Of a stretch of DNA of 64,000 bases, positions 39,310 to 53,039 are shown in pieces. The stretch is from Ricinus communis (taxonomy: Eukaryota; Streptophyta; Magnoliopsida; Malpighiales; Euphorbiaceae), in the NCBI RefSeq assembly GCF_019578655.1, contig NC_063265.1, forward strand, positions 16,106,285 through 16,170,284. The letters run 5' to 3'. The translations under genes were made by a program, and so were the position numbers. Below the pieces are notes generated by a model. It did no database searches, was not told the DNA's origin, and saw only the letters and a program-made list of their open reading frames with translations. The first letter of the stretch is position 1; every line of letters starts with the position of its first letter.

Positions 39310-42300
39310 ATATTCATATTAAAATTCAGAATTAAAGCAAAAGTTAAAATTTAATATAAAAAAAATATAGCAAAAAGGATATTTTCTAATAAAAATGTTT
39401 GATTATTAGAAAAATATTATTTAAAAATATAATTTCAAATCTTAATTTTTAATTTAGAATAATAGTTAAAAATTCTAAGGCTAAAAGTTTTTGGAAGTTA
39501 ATTCTTTTATATATCTGAATGTACTTTCTTAAATTTAAATTCTTGAAAATTTAGAATTTCACCTTCAATTATTTAAAAATAATAAAACAAATTTTTTATA
39601 ATTTTTTAATTCTATTATTAATTCTCCATTAGAAGATAGAAATACAAAAGAAAAGTTAGGTTTTTTTATAAAAAAATAAAATAAATTAATGAAATTATGT
39701 ATGAATTTGAGTGGAACACTATGAAGAAGAAAATAGGAAAAAGAATAAATATTTTTGGGTGAGCAGTAATGTTAGAGCAGAACCCGAAAGACTGATTGGT
39801 AACGGCAGTTGGTTAGATAGGGAGTCAGAGTGGGTCAACCTTTTAGGGCAATGAGGAAAGTGGGTTTGGAACATCTTGAAGAACCCCACGTGCAAATGTC
39901 TTAGCCCATCCCTCCATCCACCCAAAAGCTTCTTTTTGCTATTCGTGTCGCATCCCATTCCTATGGCAGAACAGAAGCATTTCCTGTATTTTCATTTATT
40001 ATTTTATTGTTTTTCTCTTCTTAGAAATCTCTGAGTGAAGCCACAAAGAAGACCCTCTAGTTTGGATAAGATCATAATCCACTATTTTAGATCTTTAATT
40101 TTATCCAACGTTGATTGGATGACTTTAAAATGTCTATTATTGGATTTTAAGTCAATTTAGATTTAGTTTTTTAATAATATTTTATTTAATGATTTTCGAA
40201 TTAGCTTTTTACTTTACGAGTAGCAGATATCTAGTTTTGAATTGTAATGTTTGACACGAATTGATCATTTCTTTTTCTTTTTTCTTTTTTAGCAGGGTCA
40301 AATTCATTATTTCTCTAACTAAGTAAATAAAAGAAAAATTAATTTTCAATTTTAACACCTTTTTTTTTTTTGAGTTCTTCGACTAAATTTTTTATTTCGT
40401 CCGACCAACAATCATCTTTTGAATAAGCAGTAAGTAATTGATTGCATTTTCTATTTTATATAATTTTATTTGATTTACTAAACATATATTTTTCAAATTT
40501 ATTTATTTATTTATTATTATTATTATTATTATCATGATTTATCTGAATTTTTTATAATATTTAATTTTCTTTGTGAAGTTAATGATGATATTTAATTTTT
40601 CTTTTATGAAGGTATTCATAAAGTATAATAGATTTAAAATAATAATAATAAAATTTTCTAATATTGATTTTCTTGCAATCGAATTCATATAAAAAATTAA
40701 AAATACTAATAATAAAATTTTTAATATTGGTTTTCTAGCAATCAAATTCATATAAAAGCTAAAAAGTTTATTTGTGATGTATATAGTCATTGAATAGAGC
40801 ATATAGCTCGCAGAGTTATATATTAGACTGATAATAATGACTAAGCATTTTAATAAGTGCTAGAATTCAAACCTCACCAAATTTGAAAAGTGACTAAGAA
40901 ATTAAAGATTTTTCTTTTGTCATTTTCATTTATTATACTAATTCAAAAACTGAATAAGGTGTTTTCTTCATATATATATATATATAATACAATTGCACAA
41001 TAATATTCCTATATTATTATTGTACAATAACTTTCTATAGAATAGTTATAATATTTCTCTTATTATTATTATCATTATCGTGGCTGTATATTTACTTTTT
41101 CTAGTCTAATATAATTTCTTATTATAATAATATTTTCTAATTTGCCTCCTCAATTGAAGCAGGATTGCAAAAACAGTTGAGATTAACAGAAAAGGCATGG
41201 TTGGATTTGATACATGCCATCTTATTCTTGTAAACTTTTGTAAGTTGTGTAATGAGAATTCGAATGGATTAAGAAAGAAATTAAAAGAGAATAAAAAATC
41301 AAATTTTCTCAAAAAATAAGAAAGAAATTAAAAGAGGTTTGGTGGTTGGTAGTAAGGGAGACGTTTTTGACTTCATATGGGGGGTGAGGTTTGGTATATG
41401 AGGTTAGACGTTGAGTTGAAGGGATGAGTTGGATTTGATGAGGGCTAAAACGACAAAAGAAAATTTGTAGTTTTGTTTACTAAGACTATATATATATATA
41501 TATATATAATGAATAAAATTAAAATAAAACTTAATTAGAAGCTAACTAGTAAAGAAAAGAAATGTGATGTTGAATAGAGAAACGAACAAAAATAATGACT
41601 TGTTTTTTTTATTGAGAAAATATTAATAAAAAGCCTAACAAAATTAGGGAGTTTCCGGGAAAGCATTGGAGGTGGGAGGGTCTTAGTAATTGGAAGTTTA
41701 ATATTCAGAAATTTTTTGAAGTGTAATGTTTAAAGAGTAAATTGAAGCTTAATGGTGAGAAAGAGAAGATCTTCAAGTTTGATGTTTAAAGATAATTGCA
41801 AAATTAATTCATGTTTAGGAAAATTTTGAAACATAATATATGGGAGAGTTTAGGGGTTTATAATGCTTAAAGAGACAAAAGTTGATGGGAGTTACCATAT
41901 AAACATAAATTTGGTTTAAAATCCTCAAATTATGTAGGGTGTTTCTTTCATATATAGGTAAACAATACTTTTCTATGTAATATTTATAATGCTTTTCCTA
42001 TTATGATCATGACTATCTTTTTACATGCCCATTCTAATATATTTTTCTATTACAATAATATTTTCTGATGATTTATTTTGAAACTATATATAATTTAAGG
42101 GTTTCTCTAAAGTATTATTGTAGTATTTTACTTATTTTTTAATTATATATAATTAGTTATTTAAGTGAATTTCATAATTGTTACTCATTAAATTTTAAAA
42201 ATAAATATTTTTTAAATAAATAAAAATAACATATTTAGTTGATCGATAATTAAGATATATTTAGTAGACATAATATGATAAAAAATGAAAGATTAAGTAT

Positions 42301-42520
42301 GGCTAAAATTAATTGATTTTAATTATTTAGTATTCAATTATATTAACAATTTATTAAAATTAAAATAATATTAATTTTATAAATTTATATACATCCATTG
42401 TATTAGAATGACTTAAATTGAAATTAAGTAGATACTTTCTTACATATCCTTTTTCAATTTTTACTGGAGGTATTTTAATTGTTATCTAGCCACAAGGATG
42501 CTCAATGAAATTTGACCCGA
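39310..42520. other. Intergenic region with two more complex islands
   Basis: Mostly AT-rich. Two islands, about 39740-40060 and 41130-41460, have mixed composition unlike the surroundings. The first contains a CACGTG at 39888-39893. Neither holds a convincing ORF; they may be conserved noncoding or old inserted DNA. A TA run lies at 41487-41508. Confidence 0.4.
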
Positions 42521-42522
42521 TC

Positions 42523-43003
42523 AATTTATATATATTAAGTTTTGAGATTTAAAATTCTTTTGATATGTGCGTTTAATTTTTTACATATAAAACTTTTATT
42601 TTAATATGTATACTTATTTTGACATATGAAATTCAAATTTATGTGTAATTTTATGTTTTTTTCTATTAATTCATTAATTAATAAGTTAAATTCCTAACTA
42701 ATCACGCATTCTAATCCCAAGAAATAATATATTAATAATAAATTAGTTTTCTAATTAGATAATAATTAATCTTTTAATTAGATAATGATTATTCTAAAAA
42801 ATAACATATTAATTATATTTTAATATTATATTAACTAATAAATTAGAATTGGATAATATTTATAATTATTAAAAATAATTAATTTACTATTATTTTTTAG
42901 AATATTATAAATTAATATTAAATATTAAAAATTTATTAAATTATATATATAAACTCTATTTTATAGTCGAAATAATAATAACGGTCATACAACACACAGT
43001 TGA
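42523..43003. repeat. Dispersed copy of the 37.5-39.3 kb AT-rich repeat
   Basis: Same orientation and order of motifs: TTTAAAATTCTTTTGA, GAAATTCAAATTTATG, TTAGATAATGATTATTCTAA, and AGTCGAAATAATAATAACGG near its end, but about 150 bases shorter than the second tandem unit through an internal deletion. Confidence 0.7.
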
Positions 43004-43172
43004 ACGTAAAACTCATTAAACCACATTAATTAAATAAATATTAATCATTTCATCTATTTCTTTTTTTATTTACTGCTCACCTAATATGGTATATAATATT
43101 ATATTGCTCATTTGATATACTATATAATAGTTTCATAAAATTATTTTTTAATTTTAAAATATTAATTCTATG

Positions 43173-43466
43173 TTTGGTTGAAATTTAGTAAACGTTTATT
43201 TCATTTAAAAAATTAAGAAAAAATAGAATATAAATAATAAATTTGAAAGAAATATTTGAATGTTATGAAATATATTAACTTATTAATGTGGGATTTATTT
43301 AAAAATTTTATTTATTTTGTTAGAATTTAGTTTAAGTATAACCAATTCTACATAAATTTAATTATATGTAGAATTTTAAATTAGCTTTCACTCCATTCAA
43401 AGCACGTAAACTTTAAATTTATAAATAAATTATATATAATTTATAAGAGTTATAAATTTCAACCAA
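43173..43466. mobile_element. MITE family F, copy 3 (best preserved ends)
   Basis: Inverted termini TTGGTTGAAATTTA and TAAATTTCAACCAA enclose about 290 noncoding bases that share GAAAGAAATATTTGAATG, TTTATTTTGTTAGAATTTAG and ACTTTAAATTTATAAATAAA with the copies at 28955, 29235 and 43960. Confidence 0.7.
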
Positions 43467-43959
43467 TGAAAAATTTAATGAAAATATAAAACACATCAGA
43501 TTCGCAATAGTTGTATAATATTACGCCATCAATTAAGATTGCAACATCTAGCATAAATACTTCGGTATAAATATCAATATAATTTCCTATTTCAAAATAG
43601 AAAATCCCACTATTTAAGATTTATGAATTTCTTAAATAAATTTAATTGTTTAAATTTCATTATTCTTTCAAAGTCTCTTTTTAAGTTGTCTTTCGACTAC
43701 ATCTATCACTCAACCAAAGGCCAATCACAAATTTCTCCATACCTCAACTGTTCCACTCACTTAAATAACCCTTTCAAAATGACTATCGTCAGCATTACAC
43801 ATATTTGTAATCATTATCCCATCATCCCCACATCAACATCTATAAATCATCAATATGGTTACTATCATTGCCTAATATGTTTTAAGATATAGAACTTTGG
43901 AACGTCTATCTAAATGTTTATGTTTTAATTTTTCGGACGAGGCAAATTCATTGTGACGT

Positions 43960-44190
43960 CGAAATTCATAAAATTTATAAAATTTATTTATAAATTTAAA
44001 ATTTATATATTTTAAATAAAGTGAAAGTTAATTTAGTATTCTATATAATTAAGTTTGTATGGAATTGGCTATAACCAAATTAAATTCTAACAAAATAGAT
44101 AGAATTTCCAAATGAATTTCATATTAGTAAGTCAATACATTTCGTAACACCAAAATATCTCTTTCAATTTATCATTTCAATACGTCCGTA
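43960..44190. mobile_element. MITE family F, copy 4, inverted and incomplete
   Basis: The reverse complement matches the interior of copy 3 (TTGAAAGAGATATTTTGGTG, TCTATCTATTTTGTTAGAAT), starting inside one end. It lies about 500 bases from copy 3 in opposite orientation. Confidence 0.55.
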
Positions 44191-44376
44191 CAATATTGTA
44201 GCTGCATGCTGTGTTTTAGTTAGGAAAGGCTCCACTTATTTAGTTATGTTTATATACTTCGAGTTTTCTCCTTTTGACATACTATACTTTCTACTTTTCT
44301 TATTATGTTATTTCCCCTTTATAAATTAATGAAAGAAAAAATATTATCATATATATAACAAAAATATTTTATAACT

Positions 44377-44858
44377 GGCCTAATTACACATTAAATCTCA
44401 GATTATACATTTCTTAACACTTTTATTCAATTGTTTCAAAATTTTAAAATAAATATTTATTTTTTTAACTTACTTTTAAAAATATTTTTCGATAACAATT
44501 TTTGAGATTTCATAGTAAAAAAGATGATGTATGAAGTTGATCGTGCTTACTAAACGAATAATAATTATGAATCAACAAAAATAGTTTATCCTAGATATAA
44601 TAATATGACCATTAAAAATCTAATATGTGCATTATTTCATTTGATTTACATCTAACTGTAATATTTTTTTTTATCAATTTACTAATTTTTATGTTAGTAA
44701 GCAAAACTGACTTGTCACATTATTTTTTTCATTTCAAAAATTGTTATCGAAATATATTTTTGAAAATGAATTGAAAACATAGATATTTGTTTTAAAATTT
44801 TGAAATAATTAGATAAAATTATTAAAAAGTATAAAATTGAGGATTTATTTATTAGGCC
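44377..44858. mobile_element. Mutator-like MITE with about 130-base terminal inverted repeats
   Basis: Starts GGCCTAATTACACATTAAAT; the reverse complement of the right end starts GGCCTAATAAATAAATCCTC. The arms stay alignable to TTCGATAACAATTTTTGA on both sides. The flanks TTTATAACT (44368-44376) and TTTATAATG (44859-44867) match at 7 of 9 positions, as for a 9-base target-site duplication. No ORF inside. Confidence 0.75.
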
Positions 44859-44869
44859 TTTATAATGAG

Positions 44870-46628
44870 GAGGGGTACTTTTAAAGTTTTTAATAACAAT
44901 AATGATAATAATGATGATGATGATCCCAAAATCTGCATTTTTGCTGAATTTGACTTTACATATAAAACGAAAATGTTTGACACAGGTAAAATAGCTTTGA
45001 GTTTCACTTTTTATTAAAGAAAGAAAAGCGAAAACGAAGGAAGATTTATGTATAGCAAAAGCATTAGCAATGTTGTGTAATGCTTAGGACCACACTAATG
45101 TGTGGTAAGGGTTTCTGCCTTTCTTTTTCTATTGTGAAGAGATGTCCTAACCCTCAGGACCGCATGAATGTATGGTGTCTGATTCTAGTTTTTTTTTTTA
45201 ATTTTTTTTTTCTTAGTAAGAGTTCAAATTCAAATTGTATTGCGATGATTTAACTTTCCTAAAATTTAGAAATCATTAGAGCAAAAAGGCCAAAGGTCAG
45301 GCAGTAAAGCTCACGTTGTCGACCTCTTGTCCGTTTGTGAGTGATTTCTCGTATGTGTAAAGATGGGTAGACCGTCAGCAAAGATATCCACATGACTGTT
45401 TGTCCTATTCATATATTCACGATCATTACTTTTTACAGCAAGAAGTTAATAAAGCTATTATTTGGTCTACACAAATAGATCAAATTGATAGGAATCAAGA
45501 GCAATTTGCTAAAAATGACATAGATAAAAAAGTTTTCAAAAAAATGTGACCAGAAATTGAGATAAAAAGTAGTGTTCCATATTCCCTCTAATTCCATTTT
45601 GTATTTAATCTGCGGCTATTACTTTGAATAATGATTGCTATATATTGCACCAAGTAAACTGTATTTCCTTGTATAGATGCAACCATATATAAATGTCGGC
45701 CACTTTTGACGGTAGATAATGCTGGGAATAGAAAAATGTCTGTGACTTATATAATGATGATTATTATCATATGTATTATTAATTTTTCAGACGGTCAAGG
45801 TTGATATTGATTAGAAATAATTCTCAACAAAACATACTTAAAATATCACACCAGTTAATGGTCTGATTTATATTTATCTATTTTTATTTGTAAGAACTGA
45901 AAAGTCTTTGAGTTTATCCATTAATTTTGGTGAGTTTATCATTTTTATAGCAATTATGGGTGACATAAACTTTATGCTCTTAAATGGATATAAGGCACTT
46001 TATAAGAATTATATGTAGTTATTTGATAAAAAATAATTTTAGATATTTTAATTTTTTAATTTTGAGCACAATAGTAATAGATATTATGATTTATTTTTGT
46101 GTGACATTTTAATACTTTTAGACATATAATTTTCTTTTAGTATGCCATGTATATTACATTTAAATTTTTAATATTATTAAAAAATAGAATCTAACAGTAT
46201 TATAGTTTAATTAAAAATTAAATGTACTTAAAAGGTTATAAGATTTAAATATTTATTAAATTAATTTAAAACTAAAAATCAAAATAATTAAATAATTAAA
46301 ATTCAAGTGTTTAAATAACATTATGCCCGTTTATTTTCTCAAACAAAAGAGATCAATCACTCAATCTGATCTCTATTGGTTGATCTATTTATACTTTTTA
46401 AGACTATAAAAAAATAAGTCAGTCAGAAAATCGCATGTCTCCATAATACAAATTATGATAACTTTTTAGGCTGATAATTCAGAAGAGGAATGAGTACATA
46501 ATTTCCATAATGTAACCCATTACTTATAATTTGTTGACTCTTAAATAAATAGAAAATTAATGTTTGATGCATTATTTTGCAATTTTCTTCTTTTAATTAA
46601 TTTTAGAAAGGAATTAGGGTTTCTAAAC

Positions 46629-46662
<34 letters not shown>

Positions 46663-48190
46663 TTAATGCATTGTATTATATAGATGGGGATTACATATAT
46701 ATGTTCATAGGAAACAAAAGAGAGTGCAGTTTTGAAGTAAAGTGTGAAAGTGGGTTTGAGGTTCAATTCCATTATTGCAGTGATGAAGATGGACATCACA
46801 TTAGTGCTCCAATAATACGCAATCCACTTGTTGCATTAATCTTCTCTTTGCCTTTCATTTTCTCACTGTTTACTACGTCGTGCGATTAAATGTCCCTATA
46901 AGAATTTACATTCCCTTGTTCTGTATTTTAATTTTAGTTTTTGAATAAGACATCTTGAAAAAGATAAATTTCAAAAAAATAATATATATATATTCTCCTA
47001 CTTATCCATCCTGCTACTTTCAAAATTGGGAGTTATCCTGTTATTGTGAATAGAGGAACTTCTTTTTATACTTTGACCAATAAATATATATATATATATA
47101 TATACAGATGAGTTATTAAATTTAGATTGAGTTAGGATATTATTCATATTTTCTATTCCTAGATCTGGAGTAGTACTCCCGGTAGTATGCCAGGTTAATC
47201 TAGGGGCTTGCCATCCCAATATATATATATATACTGTGAGATTAGAAGGCGTTTGTTATTGTTTTTATTTTTTCAAATAAAAAATAAAATGTATTTATTA
47301 GAATTTTAAAACTCCTTACATATATTTACAAAAACAATTTATTTTCATAATTCTTTTCTCTTCATATTCTCTCACATTATGGTGTTTAATAATTTCTTTC
47401 ACCCCTATTTTTTCTCTGTATTTTCTTTTTAAATTCTTTTCTCTTTATGTTTTTATGTGAAACTGAATAAAAAGATTTGAGAATACAATAAATAAAAAAA
47501 TTAAAAATTCTTAATTTCTTATAAATAATAAACAAAATAAAAAATATACTAAAAATGACACAATTCTTAAATTTTTATTGAAACTTAAGAAACTAACATA
47601 ATATATGTATACAATGAAAGAATAAGACAATTCAAGATTAATTTTAATCAATATATATTTATATCTATATATATTTTAGAGGTCAATTTTCTTGATAGAC
47701 ATACAACAGTGTTACACACTGATGAATGGACAACATTACGTTTTGATAATGCATGTAATTGGATATTTGATGGATGATTTTAGCTGTTATTTTATTTTAT
47801 TTTATTTTACTTTCGGTTGGAGAGATGGAAAAAAAGTTTTGAATGTTGATGCCACATAATATATCCAAAAGTATAATCTAGTGGCTATTATTTGATAGAG
47901 AATTTAAACAACTTCTAAACATACTGTTTTCTTTTATGATAATGATATATATTTATTTGATTTTAAGATAAATGGGGAAAAGGATATTATACAGTTGCAA
48001 CATCCAACAAATATACTGTTACAATAAGTTGAGCTTTGGTTATGACAAGCTCAAGCAGCTCCTCCAACAAGAATTAAAATTGTATATATATATATATATA
48101 TATAACCCCATTAGCTTGCCTTAATTTGAAGATTTCTGTGTTTTTCTTTTCTTTTACAACATGATTTGGATATTACTTATTATGAGATCT
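44870..48190. other. Intergenic region, AT-rich, no gene seen
   Basis: Several TA microsatellites (46632-46659, 47084-47104, also 48082-48104). Two phrases, AGGACCACACTAATGTGTGG (45088) and AGGACCGCATGAATGTATGG (45156), repeat 68 bases apart. The ORF at 46560-46889 crosses a TA run that reads as repeated Ile-Tyr codons, so I do not call it a gene. Confidence 0.5.
46632..46659. repeat. (TA)n microsatellite
   Basis: About 14 uninterrupted TA units. Confidence 0.95.
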
Positions 48191-48910
48191 TCTGATATGG
48201 ACATGACCAAGCTTAAAGATGGACTTGATGGAGAGGACAACAAGAAAACCAAAGATAAAGTTTAAAGATCTATTGAAGCATCTTCAAGGCCGCAATTCTG
48301 GTCAAGGTCCAAGAAGCTAATTAATTGGTATATGTCAAGATCTGGTCGAAATTACTAGGATAGGCCCAAGTAAAGACACATCCGAATGGGCTTTTATTTA
48401 ATGTTTTGCAAGTCCAAATACATGAAGACTAATGTGAAATTTAATATTTGGTGAAATCTCTTCTTTAAGTTCGAACAATGTTATTGCCTATTTTTCTTAT
48501 GTGGTAGGGTTAATAGTTTTACTAGGGTTTATTATGTTAGGTGGCTATAAAAACGTCCATTAAGTTGTGTTTTAAAAAATTCGAATTTTGATAAAATTAT
48601 AGTAGTTGTTTCCTTTGCATATTTGCTTGAATTCTTGAATTCTTGTTGAATGCATAAACTACTTATCAAGGAATTGATCTATCCTTGTGGCGTGTTAAGG
48701 GTTAGGGTTTAAAGAACTTAGTTTTCTTTAGGTTCTGATCTTGATCAACCATACCTTGCAATCTGATTTAAGCGGTTCTTGGGTTTTGAAACTCAATTTG
48801 TTCTTGGGTTTCTAAGATAGTAATTCACGGGTTCATAATCATTAGGGTTCGTGGTTCTAATCCTTGGAGGTTCTTAACATCTTCTTAGTTGTCCATTCAT
48901 ATGCAAATAT
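48190..48910 (+). mobile_element. Possible solo LTR
   Basis: The stretch reads like a plant retrotransposon LTR: a U3-like part with AGGCCCAAGTAAAGACACAT, a TATA-like GGCTATAAAAACG at 48543, then an R/U5-like part with repeated GAATTCTTGAATTCTTG and GGGTTC/TTCTTGGG phrases. No reverse transcriptase sequence is nearby. Exact ends, TG...CA termini and target-site duplication were not established. Confidence 0.35.
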
Positions 48911-49299
48911 TTTATGTATTAGTGTTAACTATTTTAATTAATTGCAACTATTAATGTCGGAGCAATTACAGCATGATTTTATGTTTTCCCCTTTTGAAAA
49001 AAAATTTAATAAGAAAAATCTTTATTATAGAAAAAAGAATTTATCAGAAAATTAATTTGACACATACTAAAATTTAATAAATCTTAGAAATTCGCGATAA
49101 ATTGAATATGAGAATAAGTTAACTGAGAATAAGAATATGAATCACTTACATATTCTTTTTTTCTCTTTTTTTTTTCTTTCTTATTTCTCTTTCCATAGAT
49201 CTTTAACTAGCCACTATACTTTCCATTAGTTGCAAGCCAACTATACCTCCCAAATTGGGGAACAGAGAAGCCAAGAAAATCATAGTAGGACAGAGGAGG

Positions 49300-50520
49300 T
49301 GTGTCGAAACATTTTCAACGTGTATATAAAAAGCTGGGACATGCAGATAAAGCCTAACTTTATGTTTAATAAAATTATTGAAGCATACTAACAAAAAGAA
49401 ATTGGGTGGCAGTAGGGCAGGTCACCAGTTATTGCTGTACTCTTCATCCAAAATGGAACTCTTGTTTCTCATGTTAACTAGGGTTCAACGTCATGTAAAC
49501 AATCTGACAAGGTTTGAAATTTTAGTCCACATATTGAAGCGAACTTCAGGAGAGCCTCTAGCTAGGGTTTGTTTGTAACTTCACTTCTACCACTATTTCT
49601 CACTTCTTTATATGAAAACCCTTGTATATGGCATCATTATCCATATTTTCCAATTCAAAGGAATCTTTGAATATTATTCTGCTAAATTAGTTTTGATCGA
49701 TCTTTTCACAAACTGGTATGTTGTTTCTTTGGGTACATGTATCTAGAATTAGTTAGAGCTTACCAGAAATGACTTTTACAGGTAATAAAAATATTATCTT
49801 TAAGAGTTTTAATGCAGTTAAATTTATAAAGTTTAAATTTGAATTCTTAGTTAAACTACAAAAGACTTTCACCATCCTATTTATCTATTTTTAGATAAAT
49901 ATTGTATTTTAATTTAGAATCTGATTAACTATCTATTGTAATTATATATATTGCCGCAATATGCTTTCTTGTTCCTATTATCGCATCTCTGTGCTGTTAC
50001 TGTGATCACTTCAATTGTGCTTCTCTATGGTTTGGTTTTTCTTTTTGTTTTTTGCTCCTTTCTGTTCCTCTTTCTTAAGCTGATTCATATCCATTAATGT
50101 AGGGATTAAGCTTCTCTATGGCGTGTGCAATCTCATCTTTATCAAATCAATCATTCTCTAAGTGATGTGCTTACTTTTTATTATAAATCCTTACTGAATT
50201 TACTTGGCAGATGATATATACATATAATATTAATAAAAACAAAATAATATAGCAAGCAGATAATAAACAAAAAGTAAGAGATTTAAGGGTGCATTACGTA
50301 TTGCATGATGCAAAATGCAAAGCCTTGTTGCTATCTTTTCATTTGAAACTTTCTTGGAGCTTTGTGAAAGGCGTTCAATTAGCATTTCCCCAATGTGAAG
50401 GGTCACCAAGCAGATTAAGGCATGTGGTTCCTCATCATCATCATCATCCAGAAAAGACGACAAGTCTCTGTTTATGGCTTGTTCTTGCTGTGACATGATT
50501 CCCACATATTTTTAGATGGA
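49300..50520. repeat. Diverged segmental duplication, left copy
   Basis: Scattered collinear matches to about 53040-54780: ATAAAGCCTAA, then AACAA(A/G)AAGAAA(A/T)TGGG with a GGCAG repeat, then a CTTAATCC/GATTAAGCTT-type block with AATCAATCATTCT, and finally TTACGTATTGCATGATGCAAAATG. The matches keep their order over more than 1 kb. Function unknown. Confidence 0.45.
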
Positions 50521-53039
50521 TATCCTCAATTGTAATTCTTGATAAAAAAAAAAATAAGCATGTATACTGGGATCGTTTTGGGCAACAAAAGCTCCCACTC
50601 AGTAGACAGTGAAGTAAAGATGGAATAGACTGCCAAACTATCCATCATGTGCTAGCTGAACATTCTGAATCCTTAGGTGGGCCATTAATGTACAACAAGA
50701 AAGTATATTGAACTTTTATGTTATCGTGGGTGAGGATATTAGCTATAATCATAGACACAATTAAAGTGAAAATATATATTTTAAATTTCTCAGCATATCT
50801 TGAGTTGAGTTTGGGATCTCACATTCTTGAAAATAATTTTGGTACTAGAGTTGTTAGATTCTAAACTGCTATAACAAAAATAAAGAGTAATATAAGAAAG
50901 CATATTGAATCTTATGAAGATACTAGCTATAATAATAAACAGGATAAAAGTGAACCTTTTTCTTTTAAAAAATAAAAAGTTTCCACCGAATTTCAAGTTT
51001 GTAATCTCATAATTCTAAATATTATTCCATTCTAAATTACTAAAAAGATAGAGTCTCAAGAATTTATATATGCTGAGATACAATGGAGTGGTTTGTAATT
51101 CTAATACTGATTGGATCCAAAGATAAGTTCTATACCATTTATTTTCCATCAGCCTTCATATAATAAAAGTTAATATCGATGGTTTTTTTCTTCAATTTAT
51201 TAATTTGAGCCCTCACTAAAATTAACTAGGGTTTTGCACCCATTTTACAGTCGAATATCAATAGAAAACAGCAGAAATATCTGAATTATTCTGTGGTTCC
51301 ATGCTACAAGAATTCATGGGGAAAAGATGTTCATGGCCAAAATATAAACAAATAAGAACGCCTTCTTTTCCTCTCTCTGTCTCCAACGATGAAATAATTG
51401 AGTGGGTGACCTATGCTTTTCTTTTCTATTACATGTCAGTCTTTGTATACCCACCATAGAACACATTTGAACTGTGTCAATGGGTAACTTACTTCATCAT
51501 CCAACAAAAATAGTTTCAAAGCAAGAGCAAATGTTGACAAGAGCACAGCTTCTCCTAATATTAACAGTTGAAAAGAGAAGTAGCTATTATCATTTCATCT
51601 TCAGTACCTACGGGCTGTGGCCCCTTGGTTAGGTTTTCTTCCTTTTTCTCACATTATTTTTTTACTAACTTTGGGGTAGTTCTTTCTTTCGAGCTCAACA
51701 ATTTAAAATATTTCCTTTAATAAAACGTGCCTATTAATTATTAAAGTTGCATCAATATAATATGAAGAATGATTGTTTTCATTGAACTGTGAAAAATGGT
51801 TGCCATGACCCAGAAAGTGACTTGGAGACTGATTCCACGTACCGTTAATATCTTCATAAAGGCAATGAGTTCTCTAGGCCCATCTTCATTTTAACTCATT
51901 ATTCACACCAACTTTAGTTAGCCAATTCATTGATATCAACTGAAGAATCTACACAAATTAGGCTAAGCTGGGAAAATAAAACGAGCCCAGGAAATGGGGT
52001 TGTTGAATGAATATGAACCCGACTAAACTCGTGCACGAAACGGCACTGATCCGTTCCATGTATATATATGTGGACTGGACTCACCTCTGAAAACTAACTA
52101 TTATGGGAAAGAAAGAACTCCAGGTCTTCTTGAATTCCCCCCGTGATGCATGGTTATCTATTAAGAAGAAATTTGCCACATAATGTGAAATATTAAAATT
52201 GAAATTTTCTTATCTAAACTTGGTATACACACTCTTATGCATCGAACACTGAGCTGAGCCAAGAAGTTTTCATTAAAATTTTAATAGAATACACAAGTAT
52301 TTTCTAGTACTAACGTAGTTTCATATCCATTCTGCATGGTCCAATTATAAGTCGAGTTATTGACATTTACTCGGCTATATTCCCCATATATGAGTCACTG
52401 TGTAGACATTGGCTTAGCTACATGGCCCAGGTATGAGTCGTCACTCTTAGCATTGGCTCTGTTATAAATGGCTTATCTGTCATGAGCAACAGTATTTATA
52501 ATGCATCACTTACAGGTCTTTTTCAAATGTCATGTGAATGGGGAATGCTCATTAATGTGTCCCGGAAACATCTAGCATTTAGGAGGAGAAAGCCCAATTA
52601 TATCAAATGCTTGTTTAAATATTTTGTGGGGTATTGGAATCATAACATGCACAGCATATATATTATCGAATAAGATATGAGTAGTTCGGAAGAAAAATGA
52701 ATTCATTTGTCAGCATGTCCTTTCGGTGTCATGCACCATTTAATATAATTTTTTTTCTAGGAATCATTATTCTCTCATTGATATATACAACTGTCTTGGC
52801 ATCAAGGATTGAAATTGTTGGAAAAATTATATGGGTGAAGGGGTGAAGCTCATCAACAAAAAAACTGCCTTTTCAGAGATGGTATTTACAATGTGGGATC
52901 AGGATCTGTACTAGCTAGGAGACAAAAATATATAGCTTATGTAAAACATGGCCGAACTGGCTTTTTTGCCTCATATCTGGATAATATCCATCCCTATTTT
53001 TTGCCTCTATGTAAATGATAAGAGTTGGAGGAAACTGAA

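Noticed and set aside
39945..39970. CATCCCATTCCTA resembling the end of miR482/miR2118
   Set aside because: Only the last 10 or so bases agree and I found no complementary arm nearby to make a precursor hairpin.
46560..46889. 109-codon ORF as a gene
   Set aside because: It crosses a TA microsatellite read as Ile-Tyr repeats and shows no domain or splice context.
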